Assembly (NCBI GenBank): GCA_910589185.1
Contig: CAJUSU010000015.1
Location: 1 to 37,797, forward strand
Length of the DNA: 37,797 bases
Direction: 5' to 3'
Origin: an uncultured Clostridia bacterium
Lineage (GTDB): Bacteria > Bacillota > Clostridia > TANB77 > CAG-508
In this document: in pieces, positions 25,350-33,517 of the stretch
Position numbering within the stretch: the first letter of the stretch is position 1
How the letters are laid out: each line of letters begins with the position of its first letter
The notes under the pieces: model-generated
Told to the model about the DNA's origin: nothing
Database searches by the model: none
Seen by the model: only the letters and a program-made list of their open reading frames with translations
Translations under genes and position numbers: made by a program

Positions 25350-27602
25350 TTATACCGCTTCTTGTACTACTGCTTGCGTATGGCAATGTTCGCATGCTTC
25401 GTCTTCTTTTTCATCATAATCTTTGTTGTCGATATGTAGTACTCTTTCTTTAATTTCTTGTGTTCTTCCTTTGTTCCAGAAATTACTTCCAATGTATCCA
25501 CAAGTTCTTCTTGCTACATTTAAGGTATCATGGTTTCTATTTCCACATTCTGGGCAATACCATTCTAAATCATCATCAATTAAAATTTCACCTGTAAATC
25601 CACATTCTTGACAATAATCTGATTTTGTATTTAATTCAGCATACATAATATTATCATAAATATATTGAATCAATTGAACAACAACATCCAAATTGTTTTG
25701 TAAGTTTGGTGTTTCTACATAAGAAATAGCTCCACCTGGACTTAATTTTTGGAATTCGCTTTCTATCTTTAATTTAGAGAAAGCATCAATTTCTTCTGTT
25801 ACAGGTACATGGTAGGAATTGGTAATATAGTTTTTATCTGTAATTCCTTCTACTACTCCAAATCTCTCTTTCAAGCATTTTGAGAATTTATATGTTGTTG
25901 ATTCAATAGGAGTTCCATAAACACTGTAATCAATATTTTCTGCTTCTTTCCATTCTTTACATTTGTCATTCATTTTTTGCATAACTTGAATAGCAAAGTC
26001 TTTTGCTTCACCTTGATCTGTATGGCTCTTTCCTGTCATATATTTTACACATTCATAAAGGCCTGCATATCCAAGTGAAATAGTTGAATATCCATTATGT
26101 AATAATGGCTCTAGGCTTGCTCCTTTTGGAAGTCTTGCTAAGGCTCCATGTTGCCATAAGATTGGTGCAATATCGCTTGTTACTTTTGACAATCTTTCGT
26201 GTCTTACTTGTAATGCTCTATGGCATAACTCTAATCTTTCTTCATAAATATCCCAGAATTTCTTTTGGTCTTTTCCTGAAGATAAGGCAACATCTACTAA
26301 GTTGATAGATACTACACCTTGATTAAATCTTCCATAATATTTTCCTTTTCCTTCTTTGTAGTTCTTCGCATTAGAAATGTTCCCAAGATGCATTGTTCTA
26401 TCTGGTGTTAGGAAAGAACGACACCCCATACAAGGATAGCAATCCCCATCTCCTACTTCATTTACTTTTAGTTGTTTCATCATTTTCTCTGAAATGTAAT
26501 CTGGAACCATTCTCTTTGCTGTACATTCTGCTGCTAATTTTGTTAAGTACCAATATTTGCTGTTTTCATGAACATTGTCTTCTTCTAAAACATACAATAA
26601 TTTAGGGAAAGCTGGTGTAATATACACACCTTTTTCATTTTTAAATCCTAAAATTCTCTCTTTTAAGAATTCTTCAATGATCATAGCTAGTTCTTCTTTG
26701 TATTCTTCTGTTTCCCCCAAATACATTGTAACTGATAAGAATGGAGCTTGTCCATTGGTATTTGTCATAGAATTAACTTGGTAATTGAAGGTTTGTACTC
26801 CGTCTGCTACTTCTTTTCTAGTATCTAAATCTGCAAACTTTTTCGCTTGTTCTTCTGTTAATCCATTTTCTTTATATTTTTTATAATATTTATTATAGCT
26901 ACTTTTTACAAATGGTGCTAAGTGAGATAGTGATACTGTGGCACCACCGTAAGTAGAAGAGGTAACTGCTAAAATGATTTGTGTTGCAATGGTACATGCT
27001 GTAATAAATCTATGTGGTTTTTCAATCATAACTCCATTCATAATGGTACCATTTTGTAACATATCATCTAAGTTGATTAATTCACAATTCGTTAAAGCAT
27101 TTTGTGCAAAATAGTCTGCATCATGGAAATGGATAATTCCTGCATCATGTGCTTTTACAACATCTTCTGGTAATAAAAATCTTCTTGTAATATCTGTACT
27201 TGTGATTCCTGCCAAATAATCTCTTTGTGTTGTTACTACTCTAGCATTTTTGTTAGCATTTTCACTGTTCCAATATTCACTTTCACCTTCAATTAATTCT
27301 TTAATACTTTGGTCTGTTGTATTTGCCTTTCTAACCAATGCTCTTGTGTAACGATATGTAATATATTGTTTCGCTAAATTATATTTGCCAATCTCCATTA
27401 ATTTTTGTTCAATAATATCTTGAATATCTTCTACAAGTATTCTAGACTTGCCTAAATCTTCAATATACTCAATAATTTCGTCAATTTCTTCGTTTGTTGC
27501 TTTCTCTTTTCTTCTTACCTCATTGTTTGCTTTGCCAATAGCTACTCTGATTTTCTCAGGATTATATTCTACTATTGTTCCATCTCTTTTGATTATTTTC
27601 AT
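25350..27602 (-). CDS. nrdD: Anaerobic (class III) ribonucleoside-triphosphate reductase
   Basis: Makes deoxynucleotides without oxygen. Domain order: an ATP-cone (about 3-90, IVEYNPEKIRVAIGKA) for allosteric control; the catalytic barrel (ALTNCELINLDDMLQNG, GVVSINL); a zinc site with two Cys pairs (CQECGF, CPECGNRNHD); and the glycyl radical region RRTCGYIGSNFW, with Gly702 as the likely radical site. 750 aa. A tail of about 20 residues beyond the usual end carries CEHCHTQ. AGGGGGT precedes the ATG. nrdG is downstream. Control is probably by the divergent Crp/Fnr regulator. Confidence 0.98.
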   Translation of the reverse strand: MKIIKRDGTIVEYNPEKIRVAIGKANNEVRRKEKATNEEIDEIIEYIEDLGKSRILVEDIQDIIEQKLMEIGKYNLAKQYITYRYTRALVRKANTTDQSIKELIEGESEYWNSENANKNARVVTTQRDYLAGITSTDITRRFLLPEDVVKAHDAGIIHFHDADYFAQNALTNCELINLDDMLQNGTIMNGVMIEKPHRFITACTIATQIILAVTSSTYGGATVSLSHLAPFVKSSYNKYYKKYKENGLTEEQAKKFADLDTRKEVADGVQTFNYQVNSMTNTNGQAPFLSVTMYLGETEEYKEELAMIIEEFLKERILGFKNEKGVYITPAFPKLLYVLEEDNVHENSKYWYLTKLAAECTAKRMVPDYISEKMMKQLKVNEVGDGDCYPCMGCRSFLTPDRTMHLGNISNAKNYKEGKGKYYGRFNQGVVSINLVDVALSSGKDQKKFWDIYEERLELCHRALQVRHERLSKVTSDIAPILWQHGALARLPKGASLEPLLHNGYSTISLGYAGLYECVKYMTGKSHTDQGEAKDFAIQVMQKMNDKCKEWKEAENIDYSVYGTPIESTTYKFSKCLKERFGVVEGITDKNYITNSYHVPVTEEIDAFSKLKIESEFQKLSPGGAISYVETPNLQNNLDVVVQLIQYIYDNIMYAELNTKSDYCQECGFTGEILIDDDLEWYCPECGNRNHDTLNVARRTCGYIGSNFWNKGRTQEIKERVLHIDNKDYDEKEDEACEHCHTQAVVQEAV

Positions 27603-27702
27603 GTTTTACCCCCTATGTTTTTTAATCCTGTGTGTTGTTTCTTATTTTCATTGTACTTCTCTTTAGGATGACTATATTCTATTTGAAAATTCGAATTTAG
27701 GA

Positions 27703-27720
27703 AAGTTGCTACGGCAACTT
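27703..27720. promoter_or_regulatory. Palindromic operator candidate for nrdDG, placed near -42
   Basis: AAAGTTGC and GCAACTTT flank a 4-base centre (TACG). The core is GTTGC-N4-GCAAC, the 14-bp geometry of FNR-type sites. On the minus strand a TAGAAT (27673-27678) follows it; with that -10 the palindrome would be centred close to -41.5, the usual class II activator position. I see no good -35 for nrdD, as expected for an activated promoter. Confidence 0.6.
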
Positions 27721-27846
27721 TTCGTAATTTTCTTTTTTAGGTTTGCGATAAGCCTTGTATTAACTATGTTTTTTCTAATATTACAATTATATTACAAAAT
27801 ATCTTCTTATCCAAACCCACATGAATTCACTTTTTATTTTTTTAGT

Positions 27847-27876
27847 GTTGCTATGGCAACGATTTTGTGATATAGT
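27847..27876 (+). promoter_or_regulatory. Promoter of the Crp/Fnr gene overlapped by a matching palindrome
   Basis: -35 TTGCTA (27848-27853), a 17-bp spacer, -10 TATAGT (27871-27876) with TGTGA before it. The palindrome GTTGC-TATG-GCAAC (27847-27860) covers the -35 and matches the one at 27703-27720, suggesting autorepression. Confidence 0.7.
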
Positions 27877-27895
27877 ATTCCTATAGGTGATTTGA

Positions 27896-28519
27896 ATGGT
27901 TAAAAATTTTGATAGTGATAATTTTGTAGATAGATTAAAAAGTAATTGTAGACTTATTGAAATCAAGGAATTTCAGGCTGATGAAATTATTACTACTTTG
28001 CTTTCAAAAAGAAATCAATTTTGTATCTTGTTAGAAGGAAAAGCACAGCTTTTGACTTATGATAAAGATGGTAATAAGAAAATTCTATATTATTATACGA
28101 AAAATGATGTATTTGGTGAACCTCTCTTTAAAATTTATATGGATAGAGAGTTATTTGTTTTAGCCAAAGAAAAGTGTAAAGTTCTTTTTTATCCTTATGA
28201 TGCTGCTGAGAATTGTACAGAAGATTGTTTGTATCATATTGAAATTATAAAAAATCTTCCTGACCTTGTTTTTGCTAGCATTGCAAAGCAAAATTTTAGA
28301 ATCTTACTGCTTACTAATAAAAGTGTTAGAGATAAACTTCTTACCTACTTTCAAATCTTGGCCTCTGAAAATCATAGTAAAACTTTTGAACTTCCTATGT
28401 CTTTAACAGACCTATCTGATTATTTGATGATTGAAAGAACTGCTATGATGCGTGAGATTAAGAGGTTAAAAGATGAAAAAATCATTAAGAAAAATAAGAA
28501 TAAAATTACTTTGAGTTAA
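27896..28519 (+). CDS. Crp/Fnr-family transcriptional regulator
   Basis: 207 aa. The N-terminal cyclic-nucleotide-binding-like beta barrel (about 15-110) holds CILLEGKAQLLTYDKDGNKKI and NDVFGEPLF. The C-terminal winged helix-turn-helix is TDLSDYLMIERTAMMREIKR followed by LKDEKIIKKNKNKITL. An FNR-type iron-sulfur Cys set is not obvious, although Cys are scattered (CRLIE, CILL, CKVL, ENCTEDC), so the signal sensed is unknown. AGGTGA lies before the ATG. It is the one clear plus-strand gene, divergent from nrdD, with two matching palindromes between. Probable role: control of nrdDG and itself. Confidence 0.85.
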   Translation: MVKNFDSDNFVDRLKSNCRLIEIKEFQADEIITTLLSKRNQFCILLEGKAQLLTYDKDGNKKILYYYTKNDVFGEPLFKIYMDRELFVLAKEKCKVLFYPYDAAENCTEDCLYHIEIIKNLPDLVFASIAKQNFRILLLTNKSVRDKLLTYFQILASENHSKTFELPMSLTDLSDYLMIERTAMMREIKRLKDEKIIKKNKNKITLS

Positions 28520-28529
28520 AAGTGCGAGG

Positions 28530-28556
28530 GGGACCTAAAATAGGTCCCTTATTTAT
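28530..28556 (+). terminator. Terminator of the Crp/Fnr gene
   Basis: GGGACCTA and TAGGTCCC pair (8 bp, AAA loop) followed by TTATTTAT. It lies 10 bases past the stop and 4 bases from the stop of the convergent SPL-like gene. Confidence 0.75.
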
Positions 28557-29554
28557 ACGATATACCATATTTTATTATCCTTAAAATATTGATTTAATTC
28601 TTGTCTAAAAAACTCTTCTCCTTCTTTTCTAATATCTGTTTGATACATGTATTTTCCTTTTCCTCTTCCTGTCATTTTGTTTTTATCAAATATCTCTATG
28701 CTATTTTGAAATGCCTCTTTATTGATAGCATCATGAACATAACTGTAAGTCATAAAAATGACTTCAAAAAATATCTTTTCTTTTGCCTTTTGGCTTAAAT
28801 TTTCTTGCAGATATACAATTAATTCATGATATAACTCTCTCCAATTTTCTAAAAAGATAACTGGTGCAATTAAGATCCCTACTTCATAATCCGCTTCTAC
28901 TAATTTGTTAATTGCCTCTACTCTCTCTTTTAGTCTAGATGTTCCAAACTCTACATTGTTAATAATATATTCTGGGTTTACACTCATTCTAATAATAACT
29001 TTATGCCTATGGTCTAGTGGTAACAAATCGTCTACATAGGCAAATTTGGTTGGGAATGTTAACTTTCCTTTTTCAGTATCCTTAAAGTTTTCTATTGTCC
29101 AAACTAAATTACCTGTTATCGTATTCTCTAGCACTAAATCACTATTACTTCCAATTTCAAAAGTTAGTTCTTTCTCTGATTTATTAGCTGTTTTGATGAT
29201 TTTTTCTAACATTTCCTCTCTATTGACAAATAATCTCATATAGGCACATTTATTATAATGGCATACTAAATAACAATACATACAACTAGCAATGCACCCT
29301 GATGAGGTATATGGCACTAAGTAATCAGACACTTTATGATTTTCTACAAATTTATGTGTTTTTCTCGTACCGATAATTAGGTTTTTCTTCATTTTTAAAA
29401 ATTCCGAGTTTTCTTTCTTCCTCATTTCTTCTATATTATTGTGATTTGCAATTTCTATTTTAGGAATATCCTTATATTTTTCTAGCAACATTTTTCCTAA
29501 CTCATAATTTTCTATACCTTTCTCAAAATAAATGGCATTTGGTTTAAATATCAT
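28553..29554 (-). CDS. Spore-photoproduct-lyase family radical SAM protein
   Basis: The protein aligns along its length with SplB, which reverses the UV spore photoproduct in DNA. The radical SAM motif is C87-x3-C91-x2-C94 within SGCIASCMYCYLVCHYNK. Later SplB-like blocks are FPTKFAYVDDLLPLDH, RMSVNPEYIINNVEFGTSRL and GRGKGKYMYQ. The residue aligned with the H-donating Cys141 of Bacillus subtilis SplB is Ser136 (FEIGSNSD versus FEASCTSD). Classic lyase chemistry is therefore doubtful. The frame runs on to 29731 inside the ppx-like gene, but GGGAGG sits 6 bases ahead of the ATG at 29552-29554, so I start there (333 aa). Confidence 0.85.
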   Translation of the reverse strand: MIFKPNAIYFEKGIENYELGKMLLEKYKDIPKIEIANHNNIEEMRKKENSEFLKMKKNLIIGTRKTHKFVENHKVSDYLVPYTSSGCIASCMYCYLVCHYNKCAYMRLFVNREEMLEKIIKTANKSEKELTFEIGSNSDLVLENTITGNLVWTIENFKDTEKGKLTFPTKFAYVDDLLPLDHRHKVIIRMSVNPEYIINNVEFGTSRLKERVEAINKLVEADYEVGILIAPVIFLENWRELYHELIVYLQENLSQKAKEKIFFEVIFMTYSYVHDAINKEAFQNSIEIFDKNKMTGRGKGKYMYQTDIRKEGEEFFRQELNQYFKDNKIWYIV

Positions 29555-29613
29555 TTTTTTGCCTCCCATTTTATTTTTACCATTATGAGTATTTTTATCC
29601 CTTCCATATTTTT

Positions 29614-30483
29614 CTATTTTTCTATCAGTCCATATACCATAGCAATATTTGTTGGCACTATATACTTTGCTCCAACTGCTTCTGCTACTACTAAAACAAA
29701 AGCACACATTGCTCTTGTTGCATACCACCAATCTGGGTCTTTTACTTTACTTCTGATTTCATCTAATGAAATGGCTTTATAATATCTTTGTGTTTCACTT
29801 TTTCTTGTTTCTATATCCATCATAATTGGAGCGGCTTCGTCACTATATAAAGTATTTTTTTCATATTTGATACCAGAATTTCTGGCAAATTTTTCATGTC
29901 CTCCACCTGCTAATATCATTATATCAGCTTTTTCCTTTGGCAAATTTATTCTTTCTTTGATATAATTTTTTACGACCTCTAAATCTGTTATTGCGTAGTC
30001 TTCTCCTAAATCAGGAAACTCTTGCATAATATCTATCACGCCAATTTTAGTATTAACATTTTCTTTGATTTCATTATCATAAATTGCAATTTCTGTAGAA
30101 CCTCCACCGCCAATAAATACACATACTTTTTCTTTCACAAACCTAGTAGTTCCAAAAACGGTTAATTCGTTTTCTCCTTGTTGTGAAATAATCTGAAATG
30201 GATAACCTGTTTCACTTTCAAATTTCTTTAGAAATCCATTTTTTTCTTCTTCTTGTAATCCTCTGAAAATACTCGTTCCACATATGTAGATATCTTGCGC
30301 TTTCTTTTTAACTTCATTAACACTATTTATTAATTCTTTTACATCTTCTTCTCTCAATTTTCCGTCTTCTATATAATGCCTTTTGAATTGTATCGTCTTT
30401 TCATCTATTCTTTTAATTGTATTTCCATCATACTTGTCAATTTTGGTACATGTTGACCCCACTTCTACTATTACTTTGTTCAT
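29614..30483 (-). CDS. Ppx/GppA-like phosphatase
   Basis: 289 aa with the actin-like ATPase fold seen in exopolyphosphatase and pppGpp phosphatase. Phosphate-binding loops are VEVGSTCTKID near the start and FIGGGGSTEIAIYD (about 126-139); ICGTSIFRG and MILAGGGHEKFA also fit. The C-terminus PTNIAMVYGLIEK is typical of the single-unit subgroup. The substrate is not certain. AAGGATAAAAG precedes the ATG, 3 bp after def. Confidence 0.72.
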   Translation of the reverse strand: MNKVIVEVGSTCTKIDKYDGNTIKRIDEKTIQFKRHYIEDGKLREEDVKELINSVNEVKKKAQDIYICGTSIFRGLQEEEKNGFLKKFESETGYPFQIISQQGENELTVFGTTRFVKEKVCVFIGGGGSTEIAIYDNEIKENVNTKIGVIDIMQEFPDLGEDYAITDLEVVKNYIKERINLPKEKADIMILAGGGHEKFARNSGIKYEKNTLYSDEAAPIMMDIETRKSETQRYYKAISLDEIRSKVKDPDWWYATRAMCAFVLVVAEAVGAKYIVPTNIAMVYGLIEK

Positions 30484-30486
30484 CTT

Positions 30487-31029
30487 TTATCCTTCTTCTT
30501 TCAATTTAAATTTATTTATCATTTCTTTTGTTGCAAATCCATTTTCTCCTGATACTTTCTCTAAAAATACAATACCTTCTAAATGGTCACATTCATGTTG
30601 AATATCTCTCGCCGTAAATCCTTTTACTTCTTTTACTATTTTTTCTCCTTGTTCAGTATAATAGGTTACTTCAATATGAGTATATCTTTCTACTTTTCCT
30701 CTAATAGAAGGAACACTTAAGCACCCTTCATATTCTGCCGTCTTTTCTTCTGATAACTTTCTCCATGTTGGATTTATCATAACTGTTGTTGGTACTTCCT
30801 CACAATCTCTATAAGTACATTTTTCTTTTTCTACTTGGATAATAGCTATTCTTTTATTGATTCCTACCTGAGGTGCTGCAATGCCAAATCCTTCTGTAAA
30901 ATTTAAAGTTTCTTTCATGTCTTCAATTTGTTCTAATAATTCTTTATCTATATGATTGATATCTACTTCTTCACATCTAGTAGATAAAATAGGGTCACCA
31001 ACTTCTCTTATTCTTAAAACTCTTCCCAT
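30487..31029 (-). CDS. def: Peptide deformylase
   Basis: Removes the formyl group from new proteins. Three motifs: GFGIAAPQVG (I), EGCLSVPS (II) and HECDHLEG (III), giving the metal ligands Cys and two His. The frame also allows a TTG at 31033-31035 with close spacing to GGAG. I take the ATG at 31027-31029 (MGRVLRIREVGDPIL), which matches the normal N-terminus. 180 aa. Confidence 0.96.
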   Translation of the reverse strand: MGRVLRIREVGDPILSTRCEEVDINHIDKELLEQIEDMKETLNFTEGFGIAAPQVGINKRIAIIQVEKEKCTYRDCEEVPTTVMINPTWRKLSEEKTAEYEGCLSVPSIRGKVERYTHIEVTYYTEQGEKIVKEVKGFTARDIQHECDHLEGIVFLEKVSGENGFATKEMINKFKLKEEG

Positions 31030-31047
31030 TGTCAATATATCTCCTTT

Positions 31048-31386
31048 TTATTTCCATATTCTGTCGCAGTTTCTTCTTTCTTTGTCCTTGAATGCCTTAA
31101 AAATATCTATATCATTCATATTTGCTATACTAAGTAAATAGATAAAACAATCTGCTAGTTCTTCCTCAACACTCGTATCATATTTCTTAGCAACATCTAA
31201 ATGACCATTTGTATTTTTTCTAATTGCTTTTGCTAATTCTCCTAATTCTTCTAAAAATAGCATCATTTCTCTTTCAATTGTAACTGTGTCAAACTTTCTA
31301 TCTTTCTTCATATCTTTGATATATTGTTGAATCTCTGCTACACTGCTATTTTCATCCAGCATTTCTAACTTTTCTTTTAATTCCAT
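31048..31386 (-). CDS. MazG-like nucleotide pyrophosphohydrolase
   Basis: 112 aa, a single all-alpha NTP-PPase domain. The metal-binding motif is EELGELAKAIRK followed by EEELADCFIYLLSIAN. Such proteins clear non-canonical or excess NTPs; the exact substrate is not shown. AGGAGC precedes the ATG. It lies between def and a broken PHP gene, all on the same strand. Confidence 0.85.
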   Translation of the reverse strand: MELKEKLEMLDENSSVAEIQQYIKDMKKDRKFDTVTIEREMMLFLEELGELAKAIRKNTNGHLDVAKKYDTSVEEELADCFIYLLSIANMNDIDIFKAFKDKERRNCDRIWK

Positions 31387-31403
31387 ATTTTGCTCCTATT
31401 CTT

Positions 31404-32134
31404 TTATTCTGCCCATTCTTTTATAATATCTTTTTTATCATCATCTGCTGATGATGGGTGAAAACACTCAATTCCATCTAGTTCCGCTTCCCTTCTTAAA
31501 TCATCGATAAATTTAATCGTATCTGGTATCCTATATTCAAATGGATGTGCTAGAAAAGCTTTTCCACCTGCCTTATGAATGATATCTATTACTTCTTTAT
31601 ATGGTGGTCTAAATTCTATATGGTTCATAAAATAGCTACTCTCTGGATTTGCTAAACCTTTCCTAAAAAATAGACCAAATGACTGTGTAAATTCTCCTAA
31701 AATAGAATGGTTTTCTTCATGTGCCATTACCTCTTCATAGATTGCTCTTTCTACATATTCAGAGGCAGTTTTAGGCTTTCTAATTTTATTTTCATCATAG
31801 ATAATTCCATGTTTATCACAAATATCTAGTAATCTTTGATGACATATTATTTGTTGCTCTTTTAATTTCTCTTCCGAATAATACTTTTGGCACCAATTAT
31901 CAATAATTTCAGGTTTTACATAATATGCTAGTATTTCAATATTTCTTTTTTGAAATACTGCATGTAATTCTGTCCCTTTTATGATTTTTCCACTAAAAAT
32001 ATTCTTTTTAAAAGCTTCATCTTGATATTGTTTACAAGTATCATGGTCTGTAATAGAGATATATTCTAATTTAATACTTCTTCTACTGTTTTATCTCCAT
32101 CTGAATATATGGTATGCATATGAATATCTATCAT
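31404..32134 (-). pseudogene. PHP-domain phosphoesterase, frameshifted and C-terminally truncated
   Basis: AGGGAGA and ATG at 32132-32134 start MIDIHMHTIYSDGDKTVEEV, the PHP N-terminus, but the frame stops at TAG 32066-32068. A one-base frame change at about 32072 continues as IKLEYISITDHDT and stays open to 31404, with GTELHAVF, a LAHPFEYRIP-type motif and DGIECFHPSS. In intact homologues several residues separate the SDG and LEYISITDHDT blocks, so a deletion of about 15-20 bases is likely. The C-terminus ends EWAE, before the usual GGSDxHG motif, so the final metal ligands are missing. Intact relatives are 5'-3' exonuclease/phosphoesterases. Confidence 0.85.
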
Positions 32135-32148
32135 AATTATTCTCCCTT

Positions 32149-33138
32149 CTATTCTTTCCACTGATATAAACTTAAATCTACTTTATTATTCACTACTTTA
32201 ATTCCATCTTTTTCTAACTTCTGCTTTTGAATTCCTTTTCCGCCAAATACAAATGCCTCTGCCAATTCTCCTTTACTGTTTAGCACTTTATAACAAGGAT
32301 ATTTGTGCTCATCTGGATTTTTATGAAGTATATTTCCTACTGCTCTTGCTAGTCCTTTATTACCTAGACTTTCTGCTACCTGTTTATACGTAACAACTTT
32401 TCCCTTTGGAATAGTCGTTAAATAATCATACACTCTTTGAGATAAATTATCTCCTGCTAAACCACATTTATTTCCAATAGATAAATAATAACTGTTGTCT
32501 ATTAAGTTATATATTTTCTCGGTGCCTATTGTATTGTCTAGCTTCACTGTTATCCAGCTCTTTTTATTCATATGATATCCTGGAAATATATTAGGCTCAC
32601 TTAAGATTTCTTCTATCTTTTCTTTTTGGTATCTTAAATCTATTACTTCAACTATTTTATCTGACTCTAGTCCTAATTTGCTCTCTGATAGTGTTAATAG
32701 AACACCATACCATTTATCATTTTGCTTATTTCTCCAAATGGCATTGTTATCAAACTTCTCCCATAAAAATTCTAGCTCATCACCATATTTTTGCTTTATA
32801 TATTGTATCACTTCTTTTGACTGCTTGCTTTTAAAAGCTTCTTTGCTAGTACATTTTTGAATGATATCGTCTATTACATTTCCATATTCTTGTCTTAGCT
32901 GCCCTACAAATTGACCAGTTGATGTTTCTATATCTACTAAAACAAATTCTTCCTCATTACTTAAGTCTACTAATTTGGAATAACTTTCTCTATTAGAAAT
33001 AACTACCTCTATTTCAAACTGATTATTTTGTATCTTTGTTTGATAAATATATGTATCTTTTTTTCTTTTGAAACCATACTTTGCTAATTTTTCATAATTG
33101 ATTTTTCTATTTTTTAACTTTCCTTCTAAATTTCTCAT
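32149..33138 (-). CDS. Fusion: N-domain plus MmcQ/YjbR plus MGMT-like DNA-binding domain
   Basis: 329 aa in three parts. About 1-108: a domain I do not recognise. About 109-220: MmcQ/YjbR (DUF419), with LWEKFDNNAIWRNKQNDKWYG, EVIDLR, FPGYHMNKKSWITV and LIDNSYYLSIG. About 228-315: methylguanine methyltransferase-type DNA-binding domain with VYDYLTTIPKGKVVTYKQVA, LARAVGNILHKNP and PCYKVLNSKGELA. The active-site motif of repair enzymes is PCHRV; here Cys is kept but His is Tyr, so alkyl transfer is doubtful and damage recognition more likely. The ribosome site is weak (GGATGG). It lies in a run of small enzymes. Confidence 0.82.
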   Translation of the reverse strand: MRNLEGKLKNRKINYEKLAKYGFKRKKDTYIYQTKIQNNQFEIEVVISNRESYSKLVDLSNEEEFVLVDIETSTGQFVGQLRQEYGNVIDDIIQKCTSKEAFKSKQSKEVIQYIKQKYGDELEFLWEKFDNNAIWRNKQNDKWYGVLLTLSESKLGLESDKIVEVIDLRYQKEKIEEILSEPNIFPGYHMNKKSWITVKLDNTIGTEKIYNLIDNSYYLSIGNKCGLAGDNLSQRVYDYLTTIPKGKVVTYKQVAESLGNKGLARAVGNILHKNPDEHKYPCYKVLNSKGELAEAFVFGGKGIQKQKLEKDGIKVVNNKVDLSLYQWKE

Positions 33139-33161
33139 TTATTTTCCATCCAATTGATTTT

Positions 33162-33506
33162 CTATTCTTCTATTATTTTATGTTGCTCTGGATACCAAGC
33201 TGGTGTACATGGCATAACAATATTGCAGTCTGCCTCCCAGAAATATACTTCTCCTTTATCAATTAAAATAACATCACCTTTTTGAAAATGGATTGTTTCT
33301 TCTTTTTTGTTTAAAGTTCCACTTCCTTCTATCACATAAATTAGTTCTTTACATTCTTCATTTACACAATATCCCTTATCTGGATATCTGCCCTTAATCA
33401 CTGCTGTTGCACAGTTAATGTCTTTGTCTTCTAGTGGATATTCCCAGACTGTACATTTATCGCTATTATTAAACTTCTCTGCTTCATTTAATTTTACTAA
33501 TTTCAT
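33162..33506 (-). CDS. Small cupin-domain protein
   Basis: 114 aa single cupin barrel: ELIYVIEGSGTLNKKEETIHFQKGDVILIDKGEVYFWEAD. A fully canonical set of His ligands is not seen; Glu/Asp/His are scattered, and metal use is unclear. The C-terminus MPCTPAWYPEQHKII resembles small cupins found in Clostridia. AAGGAGG precedes the ATG. Function unknown. Confidence 0.82.
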   Translation of the reverse strand: MKLVKLNEAEKFNNSDKCTVWEYPLEDKDINCATAVIKGRYPDKGYCVNEECKELIYVIEGSGTLNKKEETIHFQKGDVILIDKGEVYFWEADCNIVMPCTPAWYPEQHKIIEE

Positions 33507-33517
33507 TTTTTACCTCC

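Noticed and set aside
27703..27720. Palindrome as a transcription terminator
   Set aside because: The 4-base centre and lack of a proper U run, plus a matching copy over the -35 of the divergent gene, fit an operator better.
29555..29731. N-terminal extension of the SPL-like frame
   Set aside because: It overlaps the end of the Ppx-like gene, is Ser/Cys-rich and unlike SplB; a strong ribosome site marks the later ATG.
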